Source: Sutterella wadsworthensis 2_1_59BFAA
GTDB lineage: Bacteria; Pseudomonadota; Gammaproteobacteria; Burkholderiales; Burkholderiaceae_F
DNA length: 64,000 nucleotides
Assembly (NCBI RefSeq): GCF_000297775.1
Contig: NZ_JH815514.1
Coordinates: 203,455 to 267,454, forward strand
Reading direction: 5' to 3'
In this document: one piece after another, positions 43,342-52,487 of the stretch
How the letters are laid out: each line of letters starts with the position of its first letter
How positions within the stretch are numbered: the first letter of the stretch is position 1
Notes under the pieces: model-generated
The model's input: only the letters and a program-made list of their open reading frames with translations
Told to the model about the DNA's origin: nothing
Databases searched by the model: none
Translations under genes and position numbers: made by a program

Positions 43342-45603
43342 ATGCCCCGCTGGTTACGCTACAGCACCCTGATCGCCATCTCCTTTGCGAGCATCGCCAT
43401 GCTCGGGCTGGCGATCAGTCTCTTCAATCCCAAGCTGTTCGACAGGTACTTCCCGTTCCTGCTCGTCCTGAACGCCGTCATCGCCGCCGTCCTTTTTTGC
43501 GTCGTGACGACGCTGTGCCTGCGTCTGGCAAGACGCCAGCGCTCAAAGCAGTACGGCTCGCACATGACGGCGAAGCTTGCGCTCACGACGGCCCTCATCA
43601 GCGTGGTGCCGACGCTGACTGTCTATGCGATCTCCACGGCCTTCATCAGCCGCTCGCTTCAGGACTCCTTCTCTCCACGCGTGGAGGCCTCGCTCGACGC
43701 AGGCGTTCGCATCACGCAGGAGATGCTCGCCAAGCAGGAACAGTCCACGCAGGAGCTGGCACGTGACTTCGCGGATGCACTCGCCGGGACGCCCGACTCC
43801 CTGATGCTACACGACCTGCTCAAGCTTCTGGAGCCGCATTCGGGAACCGAGGCTCTTGTCCTCACAAGCACGGGCTCCGCCGTGGCGGCTGCAGGCTCCC
43901 GCATCAACGTGCTGATGCCCGACCTGCCCTCGCAGCTCCAGCTCAAGACCGCCAAGACGACGGGCATCTACAGCATCGTCGACGGCGACACGCTTTTCGA
44001 GGCTCCTGAAGCGACAGGCGGCTCAAGCGACCTACGCATACGCGTCATCATCCCCATTTCGACGCTGCACGCTCCGTCCCTCTCCGACTTCAAGACCACG
44101 GGACTGCTTGCCAAGACCGCCAGCAGCCAGCAGCTCTTCCTGCAGCTGACCCAGCCCGTCGACAAGACGATCGGGCTTCATGCGGCCACGCTCGTCGCAG
44201 GCTACCGCGAGTACCAGCAGCTGGCCTACAGCCAGAGCTCCATGGCCACGCTTTACGCGCTGACGCTCTCGCTCATCGTCCTGCTCGCCGTCTTCGCGAG
44301 CGTTCTCGCTGCGCTGTCCTTTGCACGCAGGACGACGTCGCCCGTCATGCAACTTGCCGAAGGCACCAGACGCGTGGCCACGGGCGACTTCATGCCGATC
44401 CGCGAGTTCCAGGGCGGCGACGAAATCAACGTGCTGACCCGCTCCTTCAACTCGATGATCAAGGAAGTGTCCGAAGCCAGACGCGGCCTCGAGCTGCAGC
44501 GCCTGCAGGCCGAGCAGGCCCAGGCGTTTCTGGAGCGCGTGCTCGGCAACATTTCGTCGGGCGTCGTGGTCGTGGACCACTGGTACACGGTCGTCACGGC
44601 CAATCAGGCGGCACGCCGCATCATGGGCGAGCAGAACGTGATGACGGGCGCCTCCCTTCGCGATACGCTGCCCGAATTCGTTTCGACCCTCGAGGAATAT
44701 CAGCACAGGGAGAGCATCGGCACGGCCCCCGAACCCCTCGACTTCGAGCTTGAACAGAACGGCGTGACGATTCCGCTCTACCTGAAAACTACGCTCATGC
44801 AACTCGGCACCCAGACGGGGTCCGTGCTCGTCTTCGACGACGTGACCGCCCTCATGAAGGCGCAGCGAGCCACCGCCTGGGGCGAGGTCGCCCGCCGCCT
44901 TGCGCACGAGATCAAGAATCCGCTCACGCCCATCAGGCTTTCCGCCGAAAGGCTGGCCTGGAAGCTTCACGCCAAGCTGACCGAGGAAAAGGACCTGCAG
45001 CTTCTCCAGAGGACGACCAACACCATCATCGAGCAGGTCGACACGCTCAGGCAGATGGTCAACGACTTCAGGGAGTACGCGCGCATGCCCGCCGCATCCC
45101 TTGTCCCGCTGAACCTCAACGAGTTCATGGAAACCGTCCTGCAGCTTTACCACGATGCAGGTCACGCCATCAGCTTCGTCCCCGGAGAGGGGCTGCCGGA
45201 GATCGACGCGGACCCCGCCCAACTCAGGCAGGTGTTCCACAATTTGATTTCCAACAGCCTCGAGGCCGTGACGGAAGGTGAGCTCGTTCGCATTTCGATC
45301 AGAACGGAAGCGCTGGAATCCCAATACCATGCAGGCGCAATCGGCGCTGTTAAACTCTCTATTGAGGATAATGGGCCCGGCTTTACGGATAAAATCCTGA
45401 ATGCTGCCTTTGACCCCTATGTGACAACCAAGCCGACGGGAACGGGGCTCGGCCTGCCGATCGTGAAGAAGATCCTTGACGACCACGGCGCCGCCATCAA
45501 GCTCAAGAACCGCAGCAACGAAGAAACCGGCGAGATTCTCGGCGCATCTGTCGAAATTGTCTTCAAAGTCTCTCGACTAGAGCACAACCCAATTTCCAAC
45601 TGA
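43342..45603 (+). CDS. ntrY: NtrY-like sensor histidine kinase
   Basis: 753 residues. The N-terminus has about three hydrophobic helices (12-27, 35-58, 80-100), an extracytoplasmic sensor part (to about 305), another helix (309-330), then HAMP (about 335-385) and PAS (about 395-510). The kinase core has RRLAHEIKNPLTPI (phospho-acceptor His522) and the ATP-binding boxes NLISNSLEAV, DNGPGF and GTGLGLPIVKKI. All catalytic boxes are intact. The RR partner gene begins 8 bases later. NtrY/NtrX systems respond to nitrogen or redox state; the signal here is unknown. Confidence 0.92.
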   Translation: MPRWLRYSTLIAISFASIAMLGLAISLFNPKLFDRYFPFLLVLNAVIAAVLFCVVTTLCLRLARRQRSKQYGSHMTAKLALTTALISVVPTLTVYAISTAFISRSLQDSFSPRVEASLDAGVRITQEMLAKQEQSTQELARDFADALAGTPDSLMLHDLLKLLEPHSGTEALVLTSTGSAVAAAGSRINVLMPDLPSQLQLKTAKTTGIYSIVDGDTLFEAPEATGGSSDLRIRVIIPISTLHAPSLSDFKTTGLLAKTASSQQLFLQLTQPVDKTIGLHAATLVAGYREYQQLAYSQSSMATLYALTLSLIVLLAVFASVLAALSFARRTTSPVMQLAEGTRRVATGDFMPIREFQGGDEINVLTRSFNSMIKEVSEARRGLELQRLQAEQAQAFLERVLGNISSGVVVVDHWYTVVTANQAARRIMGEQNVMTGASLRDTLPEFVSTLEEYQHRESIGTAPEPLDFELEQNGVTIPLYLKTTLMQLGTQTGSVLVFDDVTALMKAQRATAWGEVARRLAHEIKNPLTPIRLSAERLAWKLHAKLTEEKDLQLLQRTTNTIIEQVDTLRQMVNDFREYARMPAASLVPLNLNEFMETVLQLYHDAGHAISFVPGEGLPEIDADPAQLRQVFHNLISNSLEAVTEGELVRISIRTEALESQYHAGAIGAVKLSIEDNGPGFTDKILNAAFDPYVTTKPTGTGLGLPIVKKILDDHGAAIKLKNRSNEETGEILGASVEIVFKVSRLEHNPISN

Positions 45604-45611
45604 GCCACAAC

Positions 45612-46520
45612 ATGCATACAGTCTTGATCGTTGACGATGAATACGGCATCCGCGAGCTCCTTTCAGAGATTCTGGAGGACGAGGGCTACCAAGTCCTGAC
45701 CGCAGAAAATGCCAAAATCGCTCAGAGCCTAGTTGGCAAGCACGACTTCGACCTGATTCTCCTTGACATCTGGATGCCCGACATGGACGGCATTTCCCTG
45801 CTCAAGGAGTGGTATTCGCATAACACCGTCAGGTGCCCCATCGTGATGATGTCAGGCCACGGCACCATTGAAACCGCAATGGAGGCCACGCGCTTCGGTG
45901 CAATGGACTTCCTCGAGAAGCCGATCTCGATGCAGCAGCTTCTGAAGACGTGCAAGCAGATGATCCAGTTCTGGGAGCACGAAAAGGTTTCGCGTCCCCG
46001 CGAAAACGAACAGGCCAAGGCCGCCAGCGTCGCTCTGGCGGGCTGGAAAAAAGCTTCCTGCTCCCCTCTGAATGTTTCGCTCGCCAACCTCAACGACAAG
46101 TCCAGGTTCTGCGACCACTTCATTCTCACGGACGTGCCGCTTCGCATCGGTCCTCAGGCCCGCCTGCCGATCATCGACGTTCCCGAACTCCATTTCGAGT
46201 TCAACCTCAACCTGCCGCTGCGTGAGCTTCGCGACAGTCTTGAACGCGCCTACATCACCCGCGTCGCCCAGTTCTACGGCGGCTCGGTCACGATGCTTGC
46301 CAAGCATGCGGGTCTGGAGCGCACTCACCTCTACCGCAAGATTCGCCAGCTCGGCCTGGAGCTCAAGAAAACCACCAGAAAGGATGAATCCGATCACATG
46401 GCGGCTGGCGACACGATGGAAGATCTTTCCGAGGAGACCTCGGACACTCCCGACAACAAGAAGTGCTTCCAGATCCATCAGAAAACCACCGACGTGAATA
46501 ACGGCTCGGACGACTCATGA
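45612..46520 (+). CDS. NtrX-like response regulator without AAA+ domain
   Basis: 302 residues. The receiver domain (1-120) is complete: Asp8/Asp9, phospho-acceptor Asp52 in LLDIWMPDMDG, Ser81 and Lys103. A Fis-type helix-turn-helix follows at about 220-260 (LERAYITRVAQFYGGSVTMLAKHAGLERTHLYRKIRQLG). The region between (about 125-210) is short and lacks the sigma-54 AAA+ motifs (no GxxGTGKE, GAFTGA or Walker B), so it cannot activate sigma-54 promoters in the NtrC way. The C-terminal ~40 residues are acidic. The stop overlaps the trkA ATG. Confidence 0.85.
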   Translation: MHTVLIVDDEYGIRELLSEILEDEGYQVLTAENAKIAQSLVGKHDFDLILLDIWMPDMDGISLLKEWYSHNTVRCPIVMMSGHGTIETAMEATRFGAMDFLEKPISMQQLLKTCKQMIQFWEHEKVSRPRENEQAKAASVALAGWKKASCSPLNVSLANLNDKSRFCDHFILTDVPLRIGPQARLPIIDVPELHFEFNLNLPLRELRDSLERAYITRVAQFYGGSVTMLAKHAGLERTHLYRKIRQLGLELKKTTRKDESDHMAAGDTMEDLSEETSDTPDNKKCFQIHQKTTDVNNGSDDS

Positions 46521-47926
46521 AAATCCTGATTGTGGGCGCAGGCCGCATCGGCAGCTCGGTCGCCGAGAGTCTGGTCTCCGAAGCCAACGACATCACCGTC
46601 GTTGACCAGGACGCCGAGCGCATCGGATCCCTGCAATCGAGATTCGACCTGCGCGGCGTCGTGGGCAACGCCACCAGCCCGCAGGTGCTGACCGATGCAG
46701 GCGCGGCCGATACGGACATGCTGATCGCCGTCACCTCGAGCGACGAGACGAACCTCGTCGTAACGATGCTCTGCGCCCGCATCTTCAACATTCCGACCCG
46801 CATCGCCCGCGTCCGCAACAACGAGCTTCGAGACTATCCCCGCATTTTGGGCGAGGAAGGCTTTGAAGCAACGTCCATCATCTGGCCCGAGCAGGCGCTC
46901 GTGAGCTATCTCATCAAGCTCATTGACTTTCCCGAAGCCATTCAGGTTCAGGAATTCGGAGAAGGGCTTGCAAGCCTCATCGCCGTGCGCGCCAAGTCGG
47001 GCAGTCCGCTGGTGGGCCGCCCGATCCGTGAACTCTTCACGCATCTGCCTCAGGTTCCCGCACGCATCGTGGCCATCTTCCGCCGCAACCGCCGTCTGGA
47101 GGTGAACGCCTCCACCATTGTCGAGGCAGGCGACGAGGTCATCTGTCTGTGCGACACCAGACACGCCAGGCGCGTCATGGCGGAGCTGCGCCATCGCGAG
47201 CGCCCCGTGCACAGCATCATGATTGCGGGAAAGCCCAGCTTCACCCTCAATCTCGCGCGCATGCTCAAGACCGGCGAAAACCGTCCGGGCGGCAACTTCG
47301 ACATCAGGATTCTGGAGAATGACCGCAACGTCGTGAAGCGCCTCTCCCGCGAGCTCGGCGATGCCGCCATGCTGATCGAGGGCGACTTCACCAGCGAGGA
47401 CGTGCTTGACGCCGCAGGCATCGAGACGTGCGACCTGTTCATTGCCGTGTCCGAAAACGACGAGAACAACATCCTCGGCGCTCTTCTGGCCAAGAAGCTC
47501 GGCGCAGGCAAGACCATTGCGCTCGTCAACCGCAAGGCCTACGGCGACCTCATGCAGGGCAGCCAGATCGACATCACGCTGTCGACCACCACCGCCGCGC
47601 TCGGCGAGCTGATCCGCCACGTGCGCCGCGGCGACGTGGCGGCCGCCTACAGCCTGAGACGCGGCGCGGCCGAAGCGCTCGAAATCGTCGCCCACGGCGA
47701 CCGCAGAAGCTCCAAGGTCGTCGGCAGGCGCATTGGCAGCATCTCGCTGCCCGAAGGCTGCGCCATCGGAGCCCTGATCCGCGGCAACGATGAAAACGCG
47801 CTCGTACTGATGGGCGACAAGGACACCGTCATCGAGGCGGAGGACCACGTGATCGTCTTCGTGCCCTCCAAGAAGCTCATCCCGAAGATCGAACGACTCT
47901 TCACGGTCAATGTCGGCTTCTTCTAA
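46517..47926 (+). CDS. trkA: Trk potassium transport NAD-binding regulator TrkA
   Basis: 469 residues, the usual TrkA size. It is a soluble gating subunit attached to TrkH. Two RCK-N/RCK-C units are seen: the first Rossmann motif MKILIVGAGRIGSSVAESL at the N-terminus, TVVDQD as the ribose-binding acid, and a second unit from about 232 (MIAGKPSFTLNLARML), with LIEGDFTSEDVLDAAGI. It overlaps the response regulator by ATGA and precedes trkH by 14 bases, so potassium uptake is placed in one transcript with the two-component system. Confidence 0.95.
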   Translation: MKILIVGAGRIGSSVAESLVSEANDITVVDQDAERIGSLQSRFDLRGVVGNATSPQVLTDAGAADTDMLIAVTSSDETNLVVTMLCARIFNIPTRIARVRNNELRDYPRILGEEGFEATSIIWPEQALVSYLIKLIDFPEAIQVQEFGEGLASLIAVRAKSGSPLVGRPIRELFTHLPQVPARIVAIFRRNRRLEVNASTIVEAGDEVICLCDTRHARRVMAELRHRERPVHSIMIAGKPSFTLNLARMLKTGENRPGGNFDIRILENDRNVVKRLSRELGDAAMLIEGDFTSEDVLDAAGIETCDLFIAVSENDENNILGALLAKKLGAGKTIALVNRKAYGDLMQGSQIDITLSTTTAALGELIRHVRRGDVAAAYSLRRGAAEALEIVAHGDRRSSKVVGRRIGSISLPEGCAIGALIRGNDENALVLMGDKDTVIEAEDHVIVFVPSKKLIPKIERLFTVNVGFF

Positions 47927-47940
47927 GGAGGCCTGACGCC

Positions 47941-49413
47941 ATGTTCAACACGATCCGCTATCTGCTGCTGCCGGTGCTCAATGCCTCTGGGCCCGTCTTC
48001 ATCTGGCTCGCCGCGGCGCTGCTCATTCCGTTCACGCTCTCCGTCTCAAAGCAGGACGGCGCGGCGGACAGCTTTCTGACGTGTTTTCTCATCACGCTCG
48101 CCACGGGCGTGGTCCTGATGCTTCTGACCCGTCGCTGGCGGCGGGAGCTGACTTCAAGGCACGGCTTTCTTCTCGTGACACTGATATGGACCTCCGTGCC
48201 GCTCTTCGGCACGATTCCCTTCATCATCGAACGCCCCGACATGAGCTTTGCACAGCTCTACTTCGAGATGATGTCCTGCCTCACGACGACGGGCGCAACG
48301 GTCTTCACGGGACTCGACAAGCTTCCCGTATCACTGAACGGCTGGCGCTGCTTCCTCTCGTGGATCGGCGGCATGGGCCTCATCGTGCTGTCCGTGGCCA
48401 TTCTCCCGCTGCTCGGCGTGGGCGGCTCGCAGATCATCAAGGCCGAGACGACGGGCCCCCTCAAGGAGCACCGCCTGACGCCCCGCATCGCCGACACGGC
48501 CAAGGCGCTCTACATCATCTATCTCGGCGTCTCCGTCGCCTGCGCGATCTCCTACCATCTGGCAGGCATGGAATGGGAAGACGCCATCATGCACATGATG
48601 ACGACCGTCAGCCTCTCGGGCATCGGCACGCATGACGCAAGCTTCGCATACTTCAACAGTCCCGCCGTCGATGCGGTCGCCATCGTCTTCATGCTGATCA
48701 GCGGCTTCAACTTCTCCCTCCACTTCATGGTATGGAGGCGCAGGAACTTCCTGATCTACCTGCAGGACGCGGAGGCGAAGGCCTGGATTGCAACGGCCGC
48801 CCTGATGTCGGCCCTCACGATCATCGTGCTCGCCGACGCGCACGTCTACGAAACGTCGGCCGAAACCGTGCGCCACGCGCTCTTCTCAGTGGTCTCCGTC
48901 ATCACGACGACGGGCTACGCAACGGTCGACTACGCCTCCTGGCCGCTCGGCCTGCCCGTCCTCCTGCTGGTCGCCGCAGCGTTCTCGACGTGCGCAGGCT
49001 CGACGGGCGGCGGCATCAAGATGGTGCGCCTGCTGATCATCCTCGGCATGATCCGAAGGGAAATGACGAAGCTGCTTTATCCGAAGGCGGTGGTTCCGCT
49101 CACGCTCAACAAGACGCCGATCGACGAAAAAGTCTGCATCGCCGTGCTGGCCTACTTCATGGTCTGGCTCACGTCCTTCGTGATCGGCGCAGCCGTTCTG
49201 CTTCTGGCGGGACTCCCCCCCGGGGACGCCATCAGCGCCGCATGGGCCATGCTTTCGAACATCGGCCCGGGCCTCGGCGGCGTCGGCCCGACGGGAAACT
49301 ATGCGGACCTGAGCGACATCCAGCTGTCCGTCTGCTCCTTCCTGATGCTCATCGGGCGCCTGGAGATCTTCACCGTGTTCGCGATCTTCACGCGGAACTT
49401 CTGGCGAATCTGA
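47941..49413 (+). CDS. trkH: Trk potassium uptake channel subunit TrkH
   Basis: 490 residues with about ten transmembrane helices. Selectivity-filter segments are visible in four pore repeats: SCLTTTGATVFTGLD, TTVSLSGIGTHD, SVITTTGYATVDY and SNIGPGLGGVGPTGNY. CAGSTGGGIKMVRLLI is the family's characteristic loop. AGGAGG lies 8 bases before the ATG. It imports K+ at the inner membrane with TrkA. A hairpin without a T-run follows its stop. Confidence 0.95.
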   Translation: MFNTIRYLLLPVLNASGPVFIWLAAALLIPFTLSVSKQDGAADSFLTCFLITLATGVVLMLLTRRWRRELTSRHGFLLVTLIWTSVPLFGTIPFIIERPDMSFAQLYFEMMSCLTTTGATVFTGLDKLPVSLNGWRCFLSWIGGMGLIVLSVAILPLLGVGGSQIIKAETTGPLKEHRLTPRIADTAKALYIIYLGVSVACAISYHLAGMEWEDAIMHMMTTVSLSGIGTHDASFAYFNSPAVDAVAIVFMLISGFNFSLHFMVWRRRNFLIYLQDAEAKAWIATAALMSALTIIVLADAHVYETSAETVRHALFSVVSVITTTGYATVDYASWPLGLPVLLLVAAAFSTCAGSTGGGIKMVRLLIILGMIRREMTKLLYPKAVVPLTLNKTPIDEKVCIAVLAYFMVWLTSFVIGAAVLLLAGLPPGDAISAAWAMLSNIGPGLGGVGPTGNYADLSDIQLSVCSFLMLIGRLEIFTVFAIFTRNFWRI

Positions 49414-49414
49414 T

Positions 49415-49435
49415 GCAGGCGGTGAGGCCGCCTGC
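49415..49435. terminator. Hairpin between convergent trkH and DUF1840 genes
   Basis: GCAGGCGG (49415-49422) pairs with CCGCCTGC (49428-49435). No T-run is present, so termination efficiency is doubtful. Confidence 0.4.
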
Positions 49436-49446
49436 GACGTGCAGTC

Positions 49447-49827
49447 CTACGGACGGCCCCACATGATGGCGTCGCCGTGCTTGATGGCGCGCTTGATCAT
49501 CGACTGGAGAGGCACGACGCGCTGAAAGAAATTGATCTTCTCGACGGAGTTCCTCTTCTCCTCCTTCTCCTCCTCGCGCATGCGGAGCTCCTCGTCGTAG
49601 GTCGACTCGCGAAGCTTCCTTTCCCGCTCGGCCTCGATCTGCGCAAGGCGCTCCTTGTCCTTGCGGGCCTCCTCATCAAGGATCCTCAGGATTTCGGGCA
49701 GCTCGTCGCAGGAGAAGGCGCCTGTTTCGGTCCACGGGCGGCCGAGCACCTTGAAGACCCGCCTGGCCGTTTCCTCGAACATAATGAACGGCCCTGTGGC
49801 ACGGCATGAAAAAAGCACCAGAGACAT
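49447..49827 (-). CDS. DUF1840 protein
   Basis: 126 residues from MSLVLFSCRATGPFIMFEE (ATG 49827, GGGAG 8 bases upstream). The N-terminal FSCRATGPFIMFEETARRVFKVLGRP and the later GAFSCDELPEILRILDEE fit DUF1840, a small cytoplasmic family of unknown function found in betaproteobacteria. The middle (about 60-100) is very rich in Glu, Arg and Lys and should be a single long helix. The C-terminal FFQRVVPLQSMIKRAIKHGDAIMWG is a conserved tail. It is divergent from the PTS genes. Confidence 0.8.
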   Translation of the reverse strand: MSLVLFSCRATGPFIMFEETARRVFKVLGRPWTETGAFSCDELPEILRILDEEARKDKERLAQIEAERERKLRESTYDEELRMREEEKEEKRNSVEKINFFQRVVPLQSMIKRAIKHGDAIMWGRP

Positions 49828-49912
49828 AGAAGACACTCCCGATCACAACCTTGGGTTACACTACTTCGCATAACATACCCACTGGATTTTATCGTACCTA
49901 ACGGAGCCTTCT

Positions 49913-50350
49913 GTGTCTGCAGGGATCTGCATCATCGCCCACGAGCCGCTGGCCAGCGCATTGAAAAGCTGTGCCCGGCACATCTTCAGCGCCACGGGCG
50001 ACACCTTCTGCGACTCCATCGCAGTCTTCGACGTGCCCTGCGACGTGGACGCCGAGCAAGGCGAGGCGGAAGCCCGCAGGCTCATCTCGAACTTCCCCGC
50101 GAATCAGGACGTGTTGGTCTTCACCGACGTTCTCGGCGCGACGCCTTCCAACATCGCCCATCGTCTTCTGGACAATCCGCAGGTGCGCGTCATCACGGGC
50201 GTCAATCTGCCCGCACTCATCACCGCTCTCAGTCATCACGAGGAATGCGCGGCCCGCATTGCCGTCATCGCCGAGGGAGCCGCGCGAGGCGGCATCTCCA
50301 CGTCCTGCGGCAAGCCTTCCGCCATCAAGGACACTGTCAATGCAAACTAA
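49913..50350 (+). CDS. PTS EIIA component, mannose-type
   Basis: 145 residues from a GTG with GGAG 8 bases upstream. The fold is EIIA-Man: ICIIAHEPLASALK places the phospho-acceptor at His10, and VLVFTDVLGATPSNIAHRLL is the second signature. It accepts phosphate from HPr. No EIIB, EIIC or EIID gene is nearby, so it may not transport sugar. In betaproteobacteria a stand-alone EIIA of this type next to HPr and EI is thought to be regulatory. It overlaps the HPr gene by 11 bases. Confidence 0.9.
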   Translation: MSAGICIIAHEPLASALKSCARHIFSATGDTFCDSIAVFDVPCDVDAEQGEAEARRLISNFPANQDVLVFTDVLGATPSNIAHRLLDNPQVRVITGVNLPALITALSHHEECAARIAVIAEGAARGGISTSCGKPSAIKDTVNAN

Positions 50351-50609
50351 GCAGCTCACCGTGCTCAACAAGCTCGGGCTCCATGCCCGTCCTTGCGCCC
50401 TGCTCGCCAAGACCGCAGGCTTCTTCAAATCCTCCATCACGCTCACGCACAACAACCACAGCGTGGATGCCAAGTCGATTCTCGGCCTCATGACGATGGC
50501 CGTGCCCGCAGGCACGACGCTCACCGTCACGGCGGACGGTCCCGACGAAGACAGCGCCATCAAGGACATCACCGCCCTTTTCGACAACAAGTTCGGCGAA
50601 CAAGCCTAA
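50340..50609 (+). CDS. ptsH: Phosphocarrier protein HPr
   Basis: 89 residues. The phospho-acceptor His15 is in NKLGLHARPCALLAK, and Ser46 is in SVDAKSILGLMTMAVPAGT, the position phosphorylated by HPr kinase in organisms that have HprK. HPr passes phosphate from EI to EIIA. It overlaps the EIIA gene by 11 bases and is followed 15 bases later by ptsI, with GGAG upstream of each. No hprK is in the window. Confidence 0.95.
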   Translation: MQTKQLTVLNKLGLHARPCALLAKTAGFFKSSITLTHNNHSVDAKSILGLMTMAVPAGTTLTVTADGPDEDSAIKDITALFDNKFGEQA

Positions 50610-50624
50610 GACGGAGAATCCACC

Positions 50625-52487
50625 ATGAGTGACGAACCCCTCGTTGCGTCCTCCACAGTCGAAGAACAGGCACCGCCTCCCGAAAAGCTGACGGGCATCA
50701 GCGTCTATCCCGGCATCGCCTACGGCCTCTGCCAGCAATTCTCCGCCGGCGATCTGGAGATCCCGCAGTTCGTCATCGAAAAGACCGGAACCCGCGGCGA
50801 AATCCAGCGCCTGCGCGCCGCCATCGCCACCGTCGACAAGCAGCTCGGCGCCCTGATCGACTCCGCCGACGAAGACATGCCGGCCGAGGCGGCGGCGTTC
50901 ATCGACGTGCACCGCACCATCCTTCGAGACCCCACCCTGATCGAGGAGACCGTCGACATCATCAAGGAAAAGCTCGTCAACGCCGAATGGGCGCTGTCGC
51001 TGCGCCTTGAAAAGACGCGACGAGACTTCGAGTCCATCGAGGACGACTACATCCGCGAACGCATCAAGGACATCGCGCACGTCGTCCTGCGCGTGCAGCG
51101 CGTGCTCACGGGCAGGCGCTCCGCCTCAAGCCTTCTTGAAGCGGAAGGCCTTGACGAGACGATCATTCTCGTGGCCGACCAGCTCGATCCCGCCGACATG
51201 CTGCTTCTGCGCGGCCGAGACGACCTCGACATCGCGGGCATCATCCTCGAGGAAGGCAGCATTACGAGTCATGCCGTCATTCTTGCGCGCTCGCTTGAAA
51301 TTCCGACTCTGGTCGGCGTCAAGGGCGCCTGCGAGATCCTCGAGACCGACGTGCCCGTCCTGCTCAACGCGGACGAAGAGCTCATCGACCTGAGCCCCTC
51401 CGCCGAAAAGCGCAGGAACGCACGCCAGCGCATGAAGCTTCTGACCGCCGAGAAGAAGCGCCTCAAGAAGCTCAAGCAGTTTGACGCGGTCACGCTCGAC
51501 GGACACACGATCAAGCTCTTCGCCAACATCGCGCTCCCCGAGGACGTCAAGGACGTCCATCGCGCGGGTGCGGACGGCGTCGGGCTCTTCCGCACGGAAT
51601 TCCTCTTCATGAACCGCGACGACCTTCCCTGCGAAGACGAGCAGTACAACGCGTACTGCCGCGTCATCCGCTCGATGAAGGGCCAGCCCGTCGTGATTCG
51701 CACGGCCGACCTCGGCGGCGACAAGGTCATGTCGCAGGACGCCCTCGAAAAGCTCACCACCGGACCGCTCGAGGAGCTGAATCCCTCGCTCGGCCTCAGG
51801 GGCCTGCGCTTCTGCTTTGCGCATCCGAAGCTCTTCGTCACGCAGCTTCGCGCAATCCTGCGCGCCGCCGCCACGGGGTCGGGCAATGTCAGAATCCTGC
51901 TGCCGATGGTCACATCGCCCGAGGACGTCAGCAGGGTGCGCGAATTCATCTCGCTGGCCTGCAGCGAACTTGCCGCCGAAGGCCAGAAGTTCACCGCCGA
52001 CGTTCCGCTCGGTGGAATGGTCGAGGTTCCCGCCGCCGTCATGATGCTCAAGGACCTGATTCCCGTCCTCGACTTCTTCTCGCTCGGCACCAACGACCTC
52101 GTGCAGTACACGCTGGCCGTCGACCGAACGAATGCAGCGGTTTCAAAGTACTACGACGAGTGCCACCCGAGCGTGCTGCGCATGATCGCCACGACGGTCA
52201 GACAGGTCCACCAGGCAGGCAAGAGCGTGTCCGTATGCGGTGAAATGGCTGCCCGACCGGAACTCGTCCCCTTCTTCATCGGACTCGGATGCACGCGTCT
52301 TTCCATGACGCTCACCCAGATTCCCGCCATCAAGAAGCGAATTCTGAAGACCGACAGGGCCAAGGCCGAAGTCTTCGCAGCCAGCGTGCTGCGACGCCGA
52401 TCCGCCAAGGCCGTCCATCAATCCTTTATTCAGGAGGAGGAGGCCTTCCAGAACAGGAAGGTCGCCGATCCGTCCACTACCCTATGA
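50625..52487 (+). CDS. ptsI: PTS enzyme I (phosphoenolpyruvate-protein phosphotransferase)
   Basis: 620 residues, about 45 longer than E. coli EI because of a ~25-residue polar N-terminal extension and a C-terminal tail. It autophosphorylates with PEP and feeds HPr. The active His216 lies in EEGSITSHAVILARSLEIPTLVG, where the family usually has GGRTSH. Further motifs are GVGLFRTEFLFMNRD, FFSLGTNDLVQYTLAVDR and VSVCGEMAARPE with the PEP-site Cys538. Its stop overlaps the YecA-like gene start in ATGA. With EIIA and HPr it forms an incomplete, probably regulatory PTS. Confidence 0.94.
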   Translation: MSDEPLVASSTVEEQAPPPEKLTGISVYPGIAYGLCQQFSAGDLEIPQFVIEKTGTRGEIQRLRAAIATVDKQLGALIDSADEDMPAEAAAFIDVHRTILRDPTLIEETVDIIKEKLVNAEWALSLRLEKTRRDFESIEDDYIRERIKDIAHVVLRVQRVLTGRRSASSLLEAEGLDETIILVADQLDPADMLLLRGRDDLDIAGIILEEGSITSHAVILARSLEIPTLVGVKGACEILETDVPVLLNADEELIDLSPSAEKRRNARQRMKLLTAEKKRLKKLKQFDAVTLDGHTIKLFANIALPEDVKDVHRAGADGVGLFRTEFLFMNRDDLPCEDEQYNAYCRVIRSMKGQPVVIRTADLGGDKVMSQDALEKLTTGPLEELNPSLGLRGLRFCFAHPKLFVTQLRAILRAAATGSGNVRILLPMVTSPEDVSRVREFISLACSELAAEGQKFTADVPLGGMVEVPAAVMMLKDLIPVLDFFSLGTNDLVQYTLAVDRTNAAVSKYYDECHPSVLRMIATTVRQVHQAGKSVSVCGEMAARPELVPFFIGLGCTRLSMTLTQIPAIKKRILKTDRAKAEVFAASVLRRRSAKAVHQSFIQEEEAFQNRKVADPSTTL

